Counted from the stretch's first letter, positions 42,501 through 52,896 are shown. The stretch is DNA of 64,000 nt from Alitta virens (GCA_932294295.1 OW028573.1:72207829-72271828); one strand, 5' to 3'. Notes: a model not told the origin generated them from the letters alone. Program-made: numbers and translations.

Positions 42501-45500
42501 CTAACTTGCATTTGCGTAGGCTTTGAAAGTTGTAAGTTCGGCTCACCCAACTCTTTGCAAACAAGATCACTCTTGTGGCAGTCCCATCTATTGTGGTGGC
42601 CCTCTCCACATCTATACATATGTCACTCTTGTTCCAGTCTAAAGTTGCCGTAATGGGTTGGCTTTATTAGTGAAGTTATTTATACATGACATATATGTGT
42701 ATAATTATTAGTTAATGAGCTTCGTTTTGTGACCTCAATTATAGAGAGGTGACCTAATCACTGCAAAGGTCTAAAGGTGACATTCTACAGCATGTTAATG
42801 GGCACCCTTAAAAAGCCATATGGGCTTTATTTTTTATTTTTTTTTAAAAGAAGGTCATTAGCTGCAGGTCTATATTATACCCATGAAAGATACACAGAGA
42901 CGCCCCGCTGCTCGGTGGAATGCAAATGTTGATTATTCGGCCATCAATTTAAGATGTCTGTGTTGGCCATGATTCATGATGGTTAGAGGGCGTCCTGTTA
43001 GTTAGTTGAGGTGCAATTGATTTCCCATGACATGCAAGCGAAGAAATGTATAAAGGCTGGCTGGCTATATGTTTCAGTTACAGGCTGTGGCAATCCGAAT
43101 CTATCAGGGGCTTATTGGATCAAGCGCAAGTGGGCAGAGGCCTCAGTAGGCTGTAAGTCTTCAGACGACAACTGGAAACTTCTATGTGAGGACAACCGCT
43201 GGATCGGAAAAATTGGCAACTGCTCTCAAAGTATGTCACGGCAGCTTTACTGTTGTCTTTGCATTTAGAATAATCGATTGAAAAAGCATTGAACCATCAC
43301 CCGCTGAACATGAATGAGTCTTTGTAATCTTGGGGGATCACATAAACCCATGTGTACTTTGTAAATGACATAAAATGAATGCGAGTGCCAGATACACACT
43401 CATTCATTCTGTTTTGTAAATGTGGCGAGCGTTTAGAAAGCAATCAATGATGGAATGAAGTTTTCAAAGAGTAAAATGCATTTATTCATGACTTCAGTTG
43501 CCCCGAAGAAGGAGGAGGCGTCGGTGTGGAGTTTTCCCCTGTCAACGGGTAAGTGAGCCCTTGCTGTCTCTCTCGCCATCACTCAACTCTCCATAGACAC
43601 GTAATGCCACCACAATAAGTCTGGCTCACCAGAGCCCTACAATGTTTCACACTTGCTTAATACAGCTTTCATGGGATGGCAAATCCTTTTAAAAACATAA
43701 AAGAGAATAAAACCAAGCTGTCAGGGACGCCATCCTGCTGTATACGAATCAATCTTGTGTGTGACAAAAGAGATCCGGCCTAAGGTGAGAGTCTTGTCTC
43801 TTTCAGGTGCTACTGTTGCTGTCATCATAGGAATATCCCTGGCCATGGGCGGAGTCATACTCGTCGTTGGAGTCTTATACCTAAGAAAGTATGCACCGTT
43901 CACCATTTTAGAACGTCTTCCTAACAATTCTTATCATTATCATTATGAGATATTTCCACCAATTAATAATACCAATCTTCAGATAATCCACTTAATTAGA
44001 TGCTAATAACGCACACTAATCAACGATGAGCATCAATTTATAAAGATAAGAAATGAATCTTACATGTTCTTAACACGATAACATCAATCAATTAAGTGGC
44101 ATTTATTCATGTTTAAATCTTGGGTAAAATATCTTCGCTTAAGTTAGTCCAATTACTAAGCGGTAGTGTTCTGTCTTGTTGCGGCCTCAAATGTAATGCA
44201 TGCGCTCACCGTAACAAGCTTGTTGTTCTTGTTGCGTGTTAATAATACATAAAGGTGGCTAATGTACTGTTACATGATTTTCCACTTTTAAGGAATGATA
44301 ACGTATTACTGTGATTGATAAGGCACCAAATCCCTAGTACACGAATTATACATGAAAGTAGAAGTGTCCTAACACATTTTCTTTGCATATAAGTGATATA
44401 TTACCTACACAATCTTAAAATGTATGGCTTAAAGTATCGCGTCATTAATCTCCTTCCAAATTTTTAAAAGTACATGGTCTGTTTAAAGATGTTGTATTGA
44501 GTGCAATTAGTGATAAAATATTATGTTTAAATTTAGCCATTCGTCTCGTGCTAAAAGACAAATCAGATGCATTTGGAGATGATTTCACCTCAGAGGTATA
44601 TATAGATTTGTCCACATGTTTGGGCACTGGGTGTAAACATTTAGAAAATTCGTTTGTTGCAAGGAAGTCAAGTTTAGCATCAGTGCATAACACAAGTGCA
44701 TAACTTTGGGCCTGATATTCCGTGCAAATCATTTGTTTTCCGTTTCCACCCAGTGCCCACACATTAAAAGGCGATACATACAACCAGCTTTGAAGATGGC
44801 TGGAGATGAAAGGGGGAGGGAGATGGCATTTCAGGCCATGATGAATATGGAATGTTAATGTGCAATGTGCTTGGGCAAGTCCCTTGTAGATCAGGTTAAT
44901 GTGACCGTCTTGGTCCGGGCTATGGCCCTCCGCATTACATTAAGTCCACCAAAACAGTCAGCCTGCCAAGATGGCTGATCTGAGCCCTAGCCTTTGCCTG
45001 ATCACAAAAATGCTGTTTAATGCGCCAATGAGGATATATTAGCCGGCGATGGATTATTTGACCTCACAGGCTGATTTAATGCCCTAGCAAGCCCAAGCCA
45101 ATGACTTGTCGCTAAGTCCCTGAGGCAGGTCCTTTGCTGGGAGACCTCGTATATTTCATGCCACTGTAAAATATCAGCTGGTCCTTGACAAGAGTTACTG
45201 TTACCTCTCTTTTGAGAAGGGCTGTGTTTTGGTCGGGCTCAAGAAATCTCTATTTGTTTCAGAAGTAGAGAAGAGGAACGCAATCAGATGAAAGCCTGTG
45301 CCCCCTTAGAAGACATGACTTACGGCCACTGCATGAAGGCTGGCCACCTGCACGAGACGAGACTAGCTATGTCAGAGAACCTGACCAACACTCGCCTGTC
45401 CGGCATGGGAGATAAGGACTTCATAGGCAACGACTGCATACCTCTCCACATCACACAAGACACTGAGAACCCGTACGGTGTCCACCTGGCGGGCACTGCT

Positions 45501-45773
45501 AGGGTGCCATATTGGATGCATGATGAGAACTGTGCGAAGTTATATGAATCGTCACATGGCATCCGCAAGTGCCCTGTGTCTCCTAGGCAACTAGTGTCCA
45601 CTGACGCTAGTCACTGCTTAGATGACCCCCGATATTTTGACTTAGAACCCTCAGCGCAGTCTATGCATGGACAGTCTTGCATGGAGGACTCGGGCAGACC
45701 TAAGCCTGATTTGATTGGTTCAAAAAGTAGTTCGGACTGCTCCAGACCCCAATTGCGCTCATTCAAAGACTGA
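36222..45773 (+). CDS. SUEL lectin-CUB-CCP single-pass membrane protein (six exons; 5' end missing)
   Basis: Six exons (36222-36506, 41449-41838, 43078-43230, 43498-43548, 43807-43888, 45263-45773) join in one frame, ending at a TGA. Introns are GT-AG, the four joins between the extracellular modules are phase 1, and the join after the membrane helix is phase 2. The joined product is 490 residues after an unseen start: an eight-cysteine SUEL/galactose-binding lectin domain, a CUB domain, a four-cysteine sushi-like module, a 17-residue stalk, a transmembrane helix and a tail of about 170 residues. It should be a type I cell-surface protein binding a glycan or protein ligand. EVA-1 proteins also combine SUEL domains with one membrane helix but have two lectin domains and no CUB, so this is not a plain EVA-1. 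I do not recognise a named family. The exon with start and signal peptide lies upstream. Confidence 0.88.
36507..41448 (+). other. Intron between lectin and CUB exons (4.9 kb)
   Basis: GTAACT donor and CATTGCAG acceptor. It contains a poly-C run at 36829-36843, a CpG-rich zone 36960-39600 with CACGTG and ATGGCGG motifs (see findings), a CA microsatellite near 41070 and a threefold repeat of CACTCTAATGT just before the acceptor (41394-41417). Several open frames here (for example 37683-37994 and 39276-39584) match no family I know and are treated as intronic. Confidence 0.8.
36829..36843. repeat. Poly-C run, 15 bases
   Basis: Uninterrupted C run inside the first visible intron of the lectin-CUB gene. 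Confidence 0.9.
41449..41838 (+). CDS. Exon: CUB domain
   Basis: Encodes 130 codons, phase 1-1, with a GTGAGT donor. CUB features: an opening cysteine (DKCQTMG), the strand GRINLSDHQGYISNA, the W-R core (PWRVVGEVGQTIELHLIDF) where G-xx-I-x-L-x-L-x-DF is typical, a C-PVYATI strand, an ICGG turn and a late NVLDIEIPL strand, closing with FYLINYK. NLS in RINLSDH is a potential N-glycosylation site. CUB domains mediate extracellular protein interactions, often Ca-dependent; I did not verify the Ca-site acidic residues. The whole domain sits in one exon. Confidence 0.9.
41839..43077 (+). other. Intron between CUB and CCP exons
   Basis: GTGAGT donor; acceptor in TTTCAGTTACAG, where two AGs six bases apart can both be used in frame. 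AT-rich with no exon or repeat of note, apart from a T-rich run near 42830-42846. Confidence 0.75.
43078..43230 (+). CDS. Exon: sushi/CCP-like module
   Basis: Encodes 51 codons, phase 1-1. It has four cysteines (GCGNP, VGCKS, LLCED, GNCSQ) and the CCP-type landmarks W-LLCEDNRWIGKIGNC, where a tryptophan lies before the last cysteine. The module is a little short for a classical sushi domain of about 60 residues, so it may be an atypical CCP. NCS at the end is a possible N-glycosylation site. The start is ambiguous: the acceptor AG at 43076-43077 or that at 43082-43083, differing by two codons. Confidence 0.82.
43498..43548 (+). CDS. Exon: short juxtamembrane stalk
   Basis: A 51-base exon (17 codons, phase 1-1) between TTCAG and GTAAGT. 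It encodes a charged then polar segment (APKKEEASVWSFPLSTG) that links the CCP module to the membrane helix. Small size and symmetrical phase make it a candidate for alternative skipping without a frameshift. Support is the perfect splice sites and frame continuity rather than homology. Confidence 0.72.
43807..43888 (+). CDS. Exon: transmembrane helix
   Basis: An 82-base exon, phase 1 in and phase 2 out, from TTTCAG to GTATGC. It encodes about 23 hydrophobic residues (ATVAVIIGISLAMGGVILVV...) closed by YLRK, a basic stop-transfer motif, which sets an outside-to-inside orientation (type I). Small-residue spacings such as GISLAMGG could support helix packing. Confidence 0.88.
43889..45262 (+). 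other. Intron before the tail exon
   Basis: GTATGC donor and TTGTTTCAG acceptor. AT-rich, with an unassigned minus-strand open frame of 112 codons at 44445-44783 that shows no family motif. The 3' part (44800-45230) is less AT-rich. Confidence 0.72.
45263..45773 (+). CDS. Last coding exon: cytoplasmic tail and stop
   Basis: Starts after TTTCAG; its first base completes a lysine codon with the previous exon, then SREEERNQMKAC continues in frame for 169 codons to TGA. The tail is hydrophilic, has ten cysteines and several tyrosines (for example MTYGHC, KLYESS, PRYFDLE) and no catalytic or known adaptor domain. The end (RSFKD) is not a PDZ ligand. I found no close family for the tail. Confidence 0.85.
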
Positions 45774-46362
45774 CAATGCCACTCTTCCTAAGGATATAAT
45801 TACATTGGACATACTGCTATCTCTAATGGAGGTCCCAGACACGCCATACACACAGGGTGTCCACACACAAAGGCACAGGGCCCTGGGTGTCCCCATGATG
45901 TCACTTCGTCTTTGTGACGTCATGTTCCATTGCCTCAATGCAGATTTGGTGAGTGGCGACCCCTGTTGTCGTCTCTATGCTAAAATATAATACACGTTGC
46001 CTTCCCGTCCGCCTCCTTGGTTTGTTTTCTCCCAATTATGATAATATAGTTGGTCATTTGAAAGAATTCGTCAAGAGGCAGAGTTTGACAAGAAACAACG
46101 AAACAATTTATGCTCATATTACCTCATGCCATGCCTCGCAGTCAGGTGGTCTAATATCCACTCGAAACTGTGCTTATAGTCCGATTAATGTGTAACACGC
46201 TTAATCTTCAAAAGAAGCATTTCATGAGGGTAAAATTGAATACCATTGTTCAACTGTTTACAAACAGAGTAACACTGTGATTACATTACAATTGCTTATT
46301 TACAGTGGCACATACTTTTTGACTGAATGAATGAGTGAATAGGAGTATATTCTTCGACATTG

Positions 46363-46368
46363 AATAAA
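46363..46368 (+). terminator. Poly(A) signal AATAAA (proximal)
   Basis: First canonical hexamer downstream of the stop, about 590 bases away, followed by a T/GT-rich stretch (GTTGCTGTTTCTTT). Confidence 0.5.
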
Positions 46369-46716
46369 CTGTTGCTGTTTCTTTATCATATATAGCATGA
46401 TCTTTATTAATTGATAAAAACTTTAGTTCTTGCTTGTTGTAAATGCTGAATAGTTTTAATTTCCAAAGTCATAAACCTGCAAATGAAACAATACCGCATG
46501 AAATGCCAGTCATGAGATTGCAGAGAATATGTCTTTTAAAAACATTGAGGAATGTTGCAGTACGATGCATCCATAGAGTAATGGTATCAATGCAAATTGC
46601 TCATTTTTGTTTTATACTCCAATATTAAACAATATATTTTTAAAGAACTTGAGTTTTAGGTATCAAAATTATCCAACAGAAGGTTGTAATATTTATACAT
46701 AAGTTGTTTGTTTTGT

Positions 46717-46722
46717 AATAAA
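46717..46722 (+). terminator. Poly(A) signal AATAAA (distal)
   Basis: Second canonical hexamer, preceded by TTGTTTGTTTTG and about 60 bases upstream of a GT-rich segment. An alternative 3' end. Confidence 0.45.
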
Positions 46723-46864
46723 ATCTTATATTGAATACAACAATGCATGGTTATCTCCTTTTTGGTGAGCACTGGAAAGTGTGAATGGTTCCAAATCAAT
46801 AGTCTAGAGGGAGTTGTTGTACCTTGTGTATTATTCCTGCCATCTGGTGGGTAGCGAAGAACCT

Positions 46865-46887
46865 GGGGGGGGGGGGGGGGGGGGGGG
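46865..46887. repeat. Poly-G run, 23 bases
   Basis: Longest homopolymer G run in the window. It lies just past the distal poly(A) signal; its length is likely to be polymorphic or mis-sequenced. Confidence 0.9.
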
Positions 46888-47176
46888 AGAGAAACTGAGA
46901 AAATGGTGCAGAAGAGCAGCTGCTATTAAAATTAAATTTTCATGCCAACCTAATGGGAACACGATGTCCAGTTGCACATTATTGCTGCTAAAGTGCAACC
47001 TTCATGCATTTTGCTGCCAAATTGTGAGCCTAATTGTACCTTGGATGAATCCAAGATTGTACTACAGCTGTACAAGGCTTCCAGATGGTGTTTCAAAGCA
47101 GCAAAAAAAATCTTAGTTGTTGAATGAAGTAGCACATATTTCAAGCGTTAGTTCTGATTTTCAGTATTTATTCGGT

Positions 47177-47358
47177 AATGGCGTTCTGTCCTGTCGAGAG
47201 ATGGAGCTACGACCACACCGGTCTTGCTATTGTTTAATGACGTCATCCAATTGTAACGTCATCAAATGCACTGATTGACCTTTTGTTGATGACGTCATTA
47301 AACAATAGCAAGACCGGTGTGGTCGTAGCTCCATCTCTCGACAGGACAGAACGCCATT
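47177..47358. repeat. Perfect 71-bp inverted repeat (hairpin) with 40-bp loop
   Basis: Arms 47177-47247 and 47288-47358 are exact reverse complements along all 71 bases, each carrying one TGACGTCA palindrome next to the loop. The outer ends start AATGGCG and finish CGCCATT. I see no convincing target-site duplication. It could be a palindromic MITE or a long hairpin RNA precursor. Identity of the arms implies recent origin or continued correction. Confidence 0.9.
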
Positions 47359-47530
47359 GACACTACTTTCCAAATTTAAGACATACAAGAAACAACAAGT
47401 CGAGCTGCTTCAGATCCAGTCATCACATAAAATCTAATGTTTTAACAAACAGCACAATTCACAAAATATGTAATTGCGCGTCATAGATAATTAATTGTTA
47501 CATTTAATCTGTCTATGGTTGTATATATAC

Positions 47531-48136
47531 CCAACATTCAGACAGCTGAACATGTACAGCTTAAGACAATTGATGAGTATATTCTTTAAAATTTGTGCGA
47601 TAATGTGAAATTTTATGGCTGGTAAACGATTGTAATGCATAATCAATTTAAAACGCAGAAAAACCCCAATATGCAAAAATGGTGATAACATCATTGTGCA
47701 CATGTTTCCTGTGGTGTGGTTGAATATTGAAATATTTATCAGTTTCATTACGGGAGGCTGTTCATAAGCTTACCAATACAAGCTGTTGTACTAGAATATA
47801 AGACAACCTAATCTTCCTTGTACAACAAGTAATTATTATGTGATGTACCTGTAGTCATGGTGACCATGACCTTCTGTCATCCTATTCTACCACAGAAAGG
47901 AAATATTGTTGAATAAGATCAACAACAGCAGAAAGAAAAGAAACACAACAGATTAAGAAGCCAGATCGTTGGTAAAAGTAAGGAGGTTAGGTGGTCTTGA
48001 TAAGCATTCCACGATGAACCTGATAATTCCTTCAATATTCATCCAACCATAAAATTTCACATTATTGCACAGATTTTAAAGAATATACTCATCATGAATT
48101 GCCTAAAGCTGTACATGTACAGCTGCCTGAATGTTG
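47531..48136. mobile_element. 606-bp element with diverged terminal inverted repeats of about 92 bp
   Basis: The left arm 47531-47622 and right arm 48045-48136 are inverted copies sharing blocks such as CAACATTCAG, CATGTACAGCTT, GATGAGTATATTCTTTAAAAT and AATGTGAAATTTTATGG, with scattered differences and a small indel. The middle (47623-48044) has no transposase-like frame. This fits a non-autonomous foldback or MITE-type element, or two inverted copies of one repeat. No clear target duplication was found. Confidence 0.65.
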
Positions 48137-48930
48137 AAAATGATGAAGAGAGTTGCCTGATGTATTAATTGCTCATCACATACAGCATACTGAACTAATC
48201 ATGGCATTAAGGATGCTTAAACTAGAGCCAATATACAATGTGGAAGTGTACATAAAAGAAACACCATTTAAACATCTGAAGCTAGCTGTACTTGTTTTTC
48301 ACACTATTTTCTGTGACATCGCTGAGATTGCTTTTACAAATTATATATGTGCCTTTTTGTATTTGGATATTTCAGTTTTTATGTTAAAAATTTGTAGTTT
48401 TTGTTCAATATCATCGTCAAAGTCATCATGCATGGTCTTTGATGTTATGCTGTCTCTGATGTGGAGACCTAGTGGTTAACCCTCAGTTAACAGTTACTGG
48501 AATGGGAGTCTTTTGTTCAGATCTAGACACTATTTTGTTTCTAAGCTAAAATCTCAGCTTAGTGTAGCTCCCATGACCAGATGCTGAATAATATGCCTTG
48601 CACCAAACATACAATGAAGGATTCATGCATGAAAATTATGAAATGCAACACTGTATCGAGGATATAATTGGATTATTTTATACACAGAACACTAACAATG
48701 GCAAATGTTTTAGTAGATTGTGTATATTTACTCTCAGAACTCCCCAAGTGACCCTCTCTCACATGCACAACAATTGTAATCTCAAGTATATACTGTGCAG
48801 CAGAAGCTACTTGTTTGCTTAAAACTAAATACGAATAATTATAATATTATCAACAGTAGATGTGTTGGGATATGCTTCCTCCTGATGAATCACAAAAACA
48901 ACCAAGCTGTCATTTAATGGCTGTAAGTCC

Positions 48931-49545
48931 TAAGATAAGATAAGACTTTATTTATAGTCAGTGGTGACAGGATAAAACGAACAACACAAGCTATAAAACT
49001 TTTAACCGACAGGTAAGAGTAACACAATTATTTACATGATGATGTATGAGAAAAAAAGATAAATTTGACTTATTTTTCACTTAAAAAGGTAATATATGAC
49101 ATACAATTATAAATTATTGGGTAAGCATAACAAACATGAGCCACACTGGCATTGATTTAGCAAAAACCAGTCCGACAGTAGCCTTTTAAATTCTGATATA
49201 CCTGAAGCATTCTTTACATGAGATGGGAAACTATTCCATAGGGCAGCACCTGGATAGAGGAATGACTCATGTCCAAACTTGAAAGTATTAAACATGGGTT
49301 TTACTAATTTAAAATTATCTCTCATTGAATAAGGAGTGCATTGTCTTTCAAAGAAGTTGGATTTAATGGGAAGTGACCATTAATAATTTTGAACACTTGT
49401 TCCACAAAATGAACATTTTCGACTCACAAATAATAGTTTCTTACCAGTTTCTTTTGAAATATCTCCATAAGGTGACTGATAATCACTGCATACAAGTCTC
49501 GGTGCTCTTTCAAATTGTTTTTAACCCTCAGCGAACAAAGTTCAA
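48931..49545 (-). mobile_element. Decayed LINE (non-LTR retrotransposon) 3' fragment, minus strand
   Basis: On the minus strand a frame ending at 49107 encodes a typical reverse-transcriptase C-terminal tail: FGHESFLYPGAALWNSFP then a K-ASGISEFKRLLSDW segment, as in CR1/Jockey-like elements. Upstream pieces (RAPRLVCSDYQSPYGDIS) are in another frame, so at least one frameshift separates them. The 3' end carries AATAAAGTCTTATCTTATCTTA, a short tandem tail typical of LINE termini. Only a 5'-truncated, inactive remnant is present. Confidence 0.75.
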
Positions 49546-49564
49546 AGAGGCGTATTGTAACTTT

Positions 49565-49622
49565 GAAAATCCACGTCCGTGGGCGGGCGGATTGATGGGC
49601 GGATGGGCGGGTGGATGAGCAG
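49565..49622. repeat. GGGCGGAT-type short G-rich repeat
   Basis: Four to five degenerate GGGCGGAT/GGGTGGAT units stand out from AT-rich surroundings. Confidence 0.6.
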
Positions 49623-49769
49623 GCGTGACACTTTTGTTTCCAGAACTCGAACACTAATGCACTTACCCTAACGAAATTTCATATAGTAATACTCTATATG
49701 GTCTAGTTGTGCAGTCACATTGAAATGTCTTGGCTATGTTTTACATGCCTAACACTTTGCCAGAATATT

Positions 49770-49990
49770 TCTAAAGTAGTGAAGTTGTGCCTTTTGAGGG
49801 TCTCATGACCATAAATGATATGCAATTTTTATAATAAGGAGAAAATATGAAACATTATGCACTGACAGGTATAATCCATGAAGATAATACGTCTAAAACA
49901 GTGTAGTTTTGCCTTTTGGGTCTCATACATAAATCATGCAAAATATCAATAATTAGTGGAAAATCATGCAAAATATTCATAATTAATGAA
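49770..49990. repeat. Imperfect tandem duplication, period about 115-125 bp
   Basis: Two copies with the landmarks TCTAAA..AGTG, GCCTTTTG, GGTCTCAT and CATAAAT..TGCAA, followed by a short local duplication of AAATCATGCAAAATAT. AT-rich and non-coding. Confidence 0.55.
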
Positions 49991-49999
49991 AAGGACTCT

Positions 50000-51660
50000 A
50001 TTTATCCTTCATGAATAAAATTTTGCAAATAACATATTTTAATTTAAGTACTTTCTCTTTTCAAACTTAATTTGACATTTCAAAAGCATGACCGCATTAG
50101 TACTTAGCATCTCAGCAACCTCTGTACCAAGCTCACTTCAAATTGTTTTTTATAATGATGGAAAATCTTAATTTATTACTAAAAATTGTTTTATTTCCTA
50201 CATTCCCTAAGCTATCATACCATATTTTATAATGAAAGTTATAAAAAGTAGGTAGGCCTACATATATTTGTGTAAATATTTAATCTTATTGCTGTAGTCT
50301 TTGTAGAAATTATATATCGCCAAAATAATAAGGTAAAATAAGCCAAAATTACTATTTCCCTGACCATCAATACACAAATCACCCCCTGTTGTGTTGGCAT
50401 CTTGGATTACCCATTTATTATGTAAAGCCACTGACAGGGTTGTTATTTAGACTTCTAGTTCAATCATCAAACTTTGCCAGATATGCATTTGTTGAATGAT
50501 TAATCTCAGAGACATGTTTATCAGGCCAAATACATAAAATTGATACTAAACATGATATGAATAGTATGCAACATTATATTCATTATCACCACCTATAGGA
50601 ATAATTTGTATTAATATTGATTCTACGTGCCTCATAAAAGACTATTAAAATGTACAAATGGGATAAGAATTTCAAAGACCCAAGGTTTAATGTTTAAAGT
50701 CATATACATCAAAGGCACCGTAACTTCGCAGACCATAGGTAAATCCCATGTAATGCATGAAAATTTAGCTGATCAGCTAAAAAATTCTCACAGAGCAGTA
50801 ACAAAAACCCATCTGATTTTGCCCTGTATGCTTCCTGTTGATTTGGAATTCATTTAACATTACTAATTGTGATTGTCTTGGATGGATTGAGAATAACAGA
50901 CAAATATAATGTCTAGTTGTTCAACCACATTTGTTACGCAGGCTTCTTAAGAAGAACAATGTTGATGCTGAGGGTTTGCTGCCGCGCAGCCTATGTTTCA
51001 ATTTTCTTATTATTTGTTATGTTGAAAGTTGTATATGCTACTGAGCAATACAGGAAGCTCGATATTATGAAAGATTCATATATTCTTAAGATTCATATAT
51101 TGTTTTGTTAAATGTCAAAACTTTTGCATAACCTGATACATTTATTTATTTGGCAGCTGTTTTGCATATTTAAAGATACTTGTTGAGAAAACGATAACTT
51201 CAATCTGAACTCCTGGAAGCTTTACAACTTTTTTTCAGAATTTATGGTGTTCCCACTTATTTCATATTCTATGGAAATCTCCTTTAATGCTAAGCATATC
51301 GCCTGGAATTTGGCAGAGTTGGCTTTCATGAAATTATGCTTAAACCATGCTGCCTGCGAGGCATGTTCTAAGTTTTATTTGATCTCAGATGGGTTGAAAT
51401 GAGAACAGAGAGAGTATTGTCGTCTTAGTTATAGACATCACACATGTTTTTTTAGTGGTAATACGAAATTGTTTATGAATACATTAACAAATGTGGTCCT
51501 GTAACTGACCCCTGTGGAACACCAATTTTCAGGAATAACCAATTACTTTTGTTACGTCCTATCTTTAAAAACCATAAGCATGTGTAACTTAGCTTTGAGT
51601 AAACCATGAATTAAAGAGTAAAAAGCTTTGGACAGTACACAACCTACATGTTGGTTGTTG
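50000..51660. other. AT-rich intergenic stretch
   Basis: No exon, RNA gene or mobile element recognised. Very AT-rich (one sampled line has 14 G+C of 60). Short open frames such as 50627-50857 and 50917-51111 show no family motif. Confidence 0.6.
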
Positions 51661-51683
51661 TCTAGTGATCTGCGCCAGCTTTC

Positions 51684-52215
51684 TACAACCAGTTTCAATA
51701 GATACCCATATAAATTACACATATAATGACGCTAAGTACACCTTTGTAGCACCAAAAATGTGGGGTCACATTGAATTAGGATCCTTCTTGACCTGGTCAT
51801 GTGAACTCTGAGGGCACATGACCATTAAAATATACGCTATGGATAAAATATTCCTGGTCAGTTAAATTAAGTTTGTTCACAGTGTAAACTTTGTTGCCCT
51901 GGCAACCAGTTTGCATAGATACCCAAATAAACTACACAAAAAATTAAAGCCCATACAAAATTCTTTCTAATGACACAAAATACACCATTGTAGCACCAAT
52001 AATGGGGGGCTGGCACTTAAAGTCATAACAAAAAGTATTGAAAAAAACACATTTCTAAAGTTCGACCAGGGATCTTCCTTGACCTGTTCCTGTGACCTCA
52101 GAGGTCACATGACAACAAATTATGTCTGTCTTTAGTATAGGTCCCTGAAAAATGGGTTTTGTTGATGTCAAGATGAGTGTACTGAAATTCAAATATGGTT
52201 GCCATGGTAACCAAT
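51684..52215. repeat. Diverged tandem repeat (about 220-300 bp) carrying X-box palindromes
   Basis: Copies begin at about 51684, 51901 and 52208 with CAACCAGTTT..ATAGATACCCA (the third is only a start). Shared later blocks are TTGTAGCACCAA.AATG, TCTTCCTTGACCTG-like and CTC.GAGG.CACATGAC. The copy junctions hold GTTGCC/GGCAAC palindromes at 51893-51906 and 52197-52212. Confidence 0.65.
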
Positions 52216-52876
52216 TGACAAAAACACCGCACCACTTTTGTCAAATGCATCCCTCAGATTCTAATTAAACAGGATGTACCGATTCCAATGATGTTGACAT
52301 GACCGTTTATCACTCTGATGCTAGGATGATCTTTATAATGCATCACTTGCGTAGAATACAATGTTTTGGTTACTAGATCTGCTTTTGTCTGTGAACTCTT
52401 CAATATTTGTTCCAAATAATCTGTTCAATGTGTGTTATATTTTATTAAAGCAGTATTACAACTCACCTTGTCTGAACCAAGTAAGGTCTGTTTTTTAAGC
52501 TATTTTCACTCATATACCTTTCCTTATTTGGTGCACATAATATTAGTTCATTGTAATTGTAAGAAAGGTGAGTTGCCATACAGTAAACTACGAAACATCC
52601 AATCAGGATATTAATCATAATTCGCTATCTCAGTGTTATCCTATTATTGATAAAGATTCCACAAAACATACGTGAAGAAATGGAACAATCAATGAAAACT
52701 GTTGTAGTTGCGAGTTCTACTTTCCATAGAACAAAAACAAGTAACATTGAAAGAAAAAAGAAAGTCATCTCTGAATCACATATTTACAAATGGGGTATTG
52801 CAAAATGTTTTGGGACATCGTAAGACTTATTATGCAAAGGAAATCTAGGCCATGCGTCCTAGATCTCCAGACCACT

Positions 52877-52896
52877 CCCCCCCCCCCCCCCCCCCC
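52877..52896. repeat. Poly-C run, 20 bases
   Basis: Uninterrupted C run in AT-rich intergenic DNA. Confidence 0.9.

Larger units (their letters stand above)
45774..46745 (+). other. Probable 3' UTR of the lectin-CUB gene
   Basis: Non-coding sequence after the stop that becomes AT-rich. Two AATAAA hexamers (46363 and 46717) mark likely cleavage regions; no open frame has coding features. A CRE palindrome lies at 45915-45922. The limits are inferred from the poly(A) signals only. Confidence 0.55.

Noticed and set aside
44445..44783. 112-codon minus-strand frame in the lectin gene intron
   Set aside because: No recognised domain and no regulatory signals; AT-rich intron background.
45261..45290. 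ATG at 45288 as the start of a separate tail gene
   Set aside because: The frame is open upstream to a good acceptor at 45262 and continues the transmembrane exon in phase, so it is an internal methionine.
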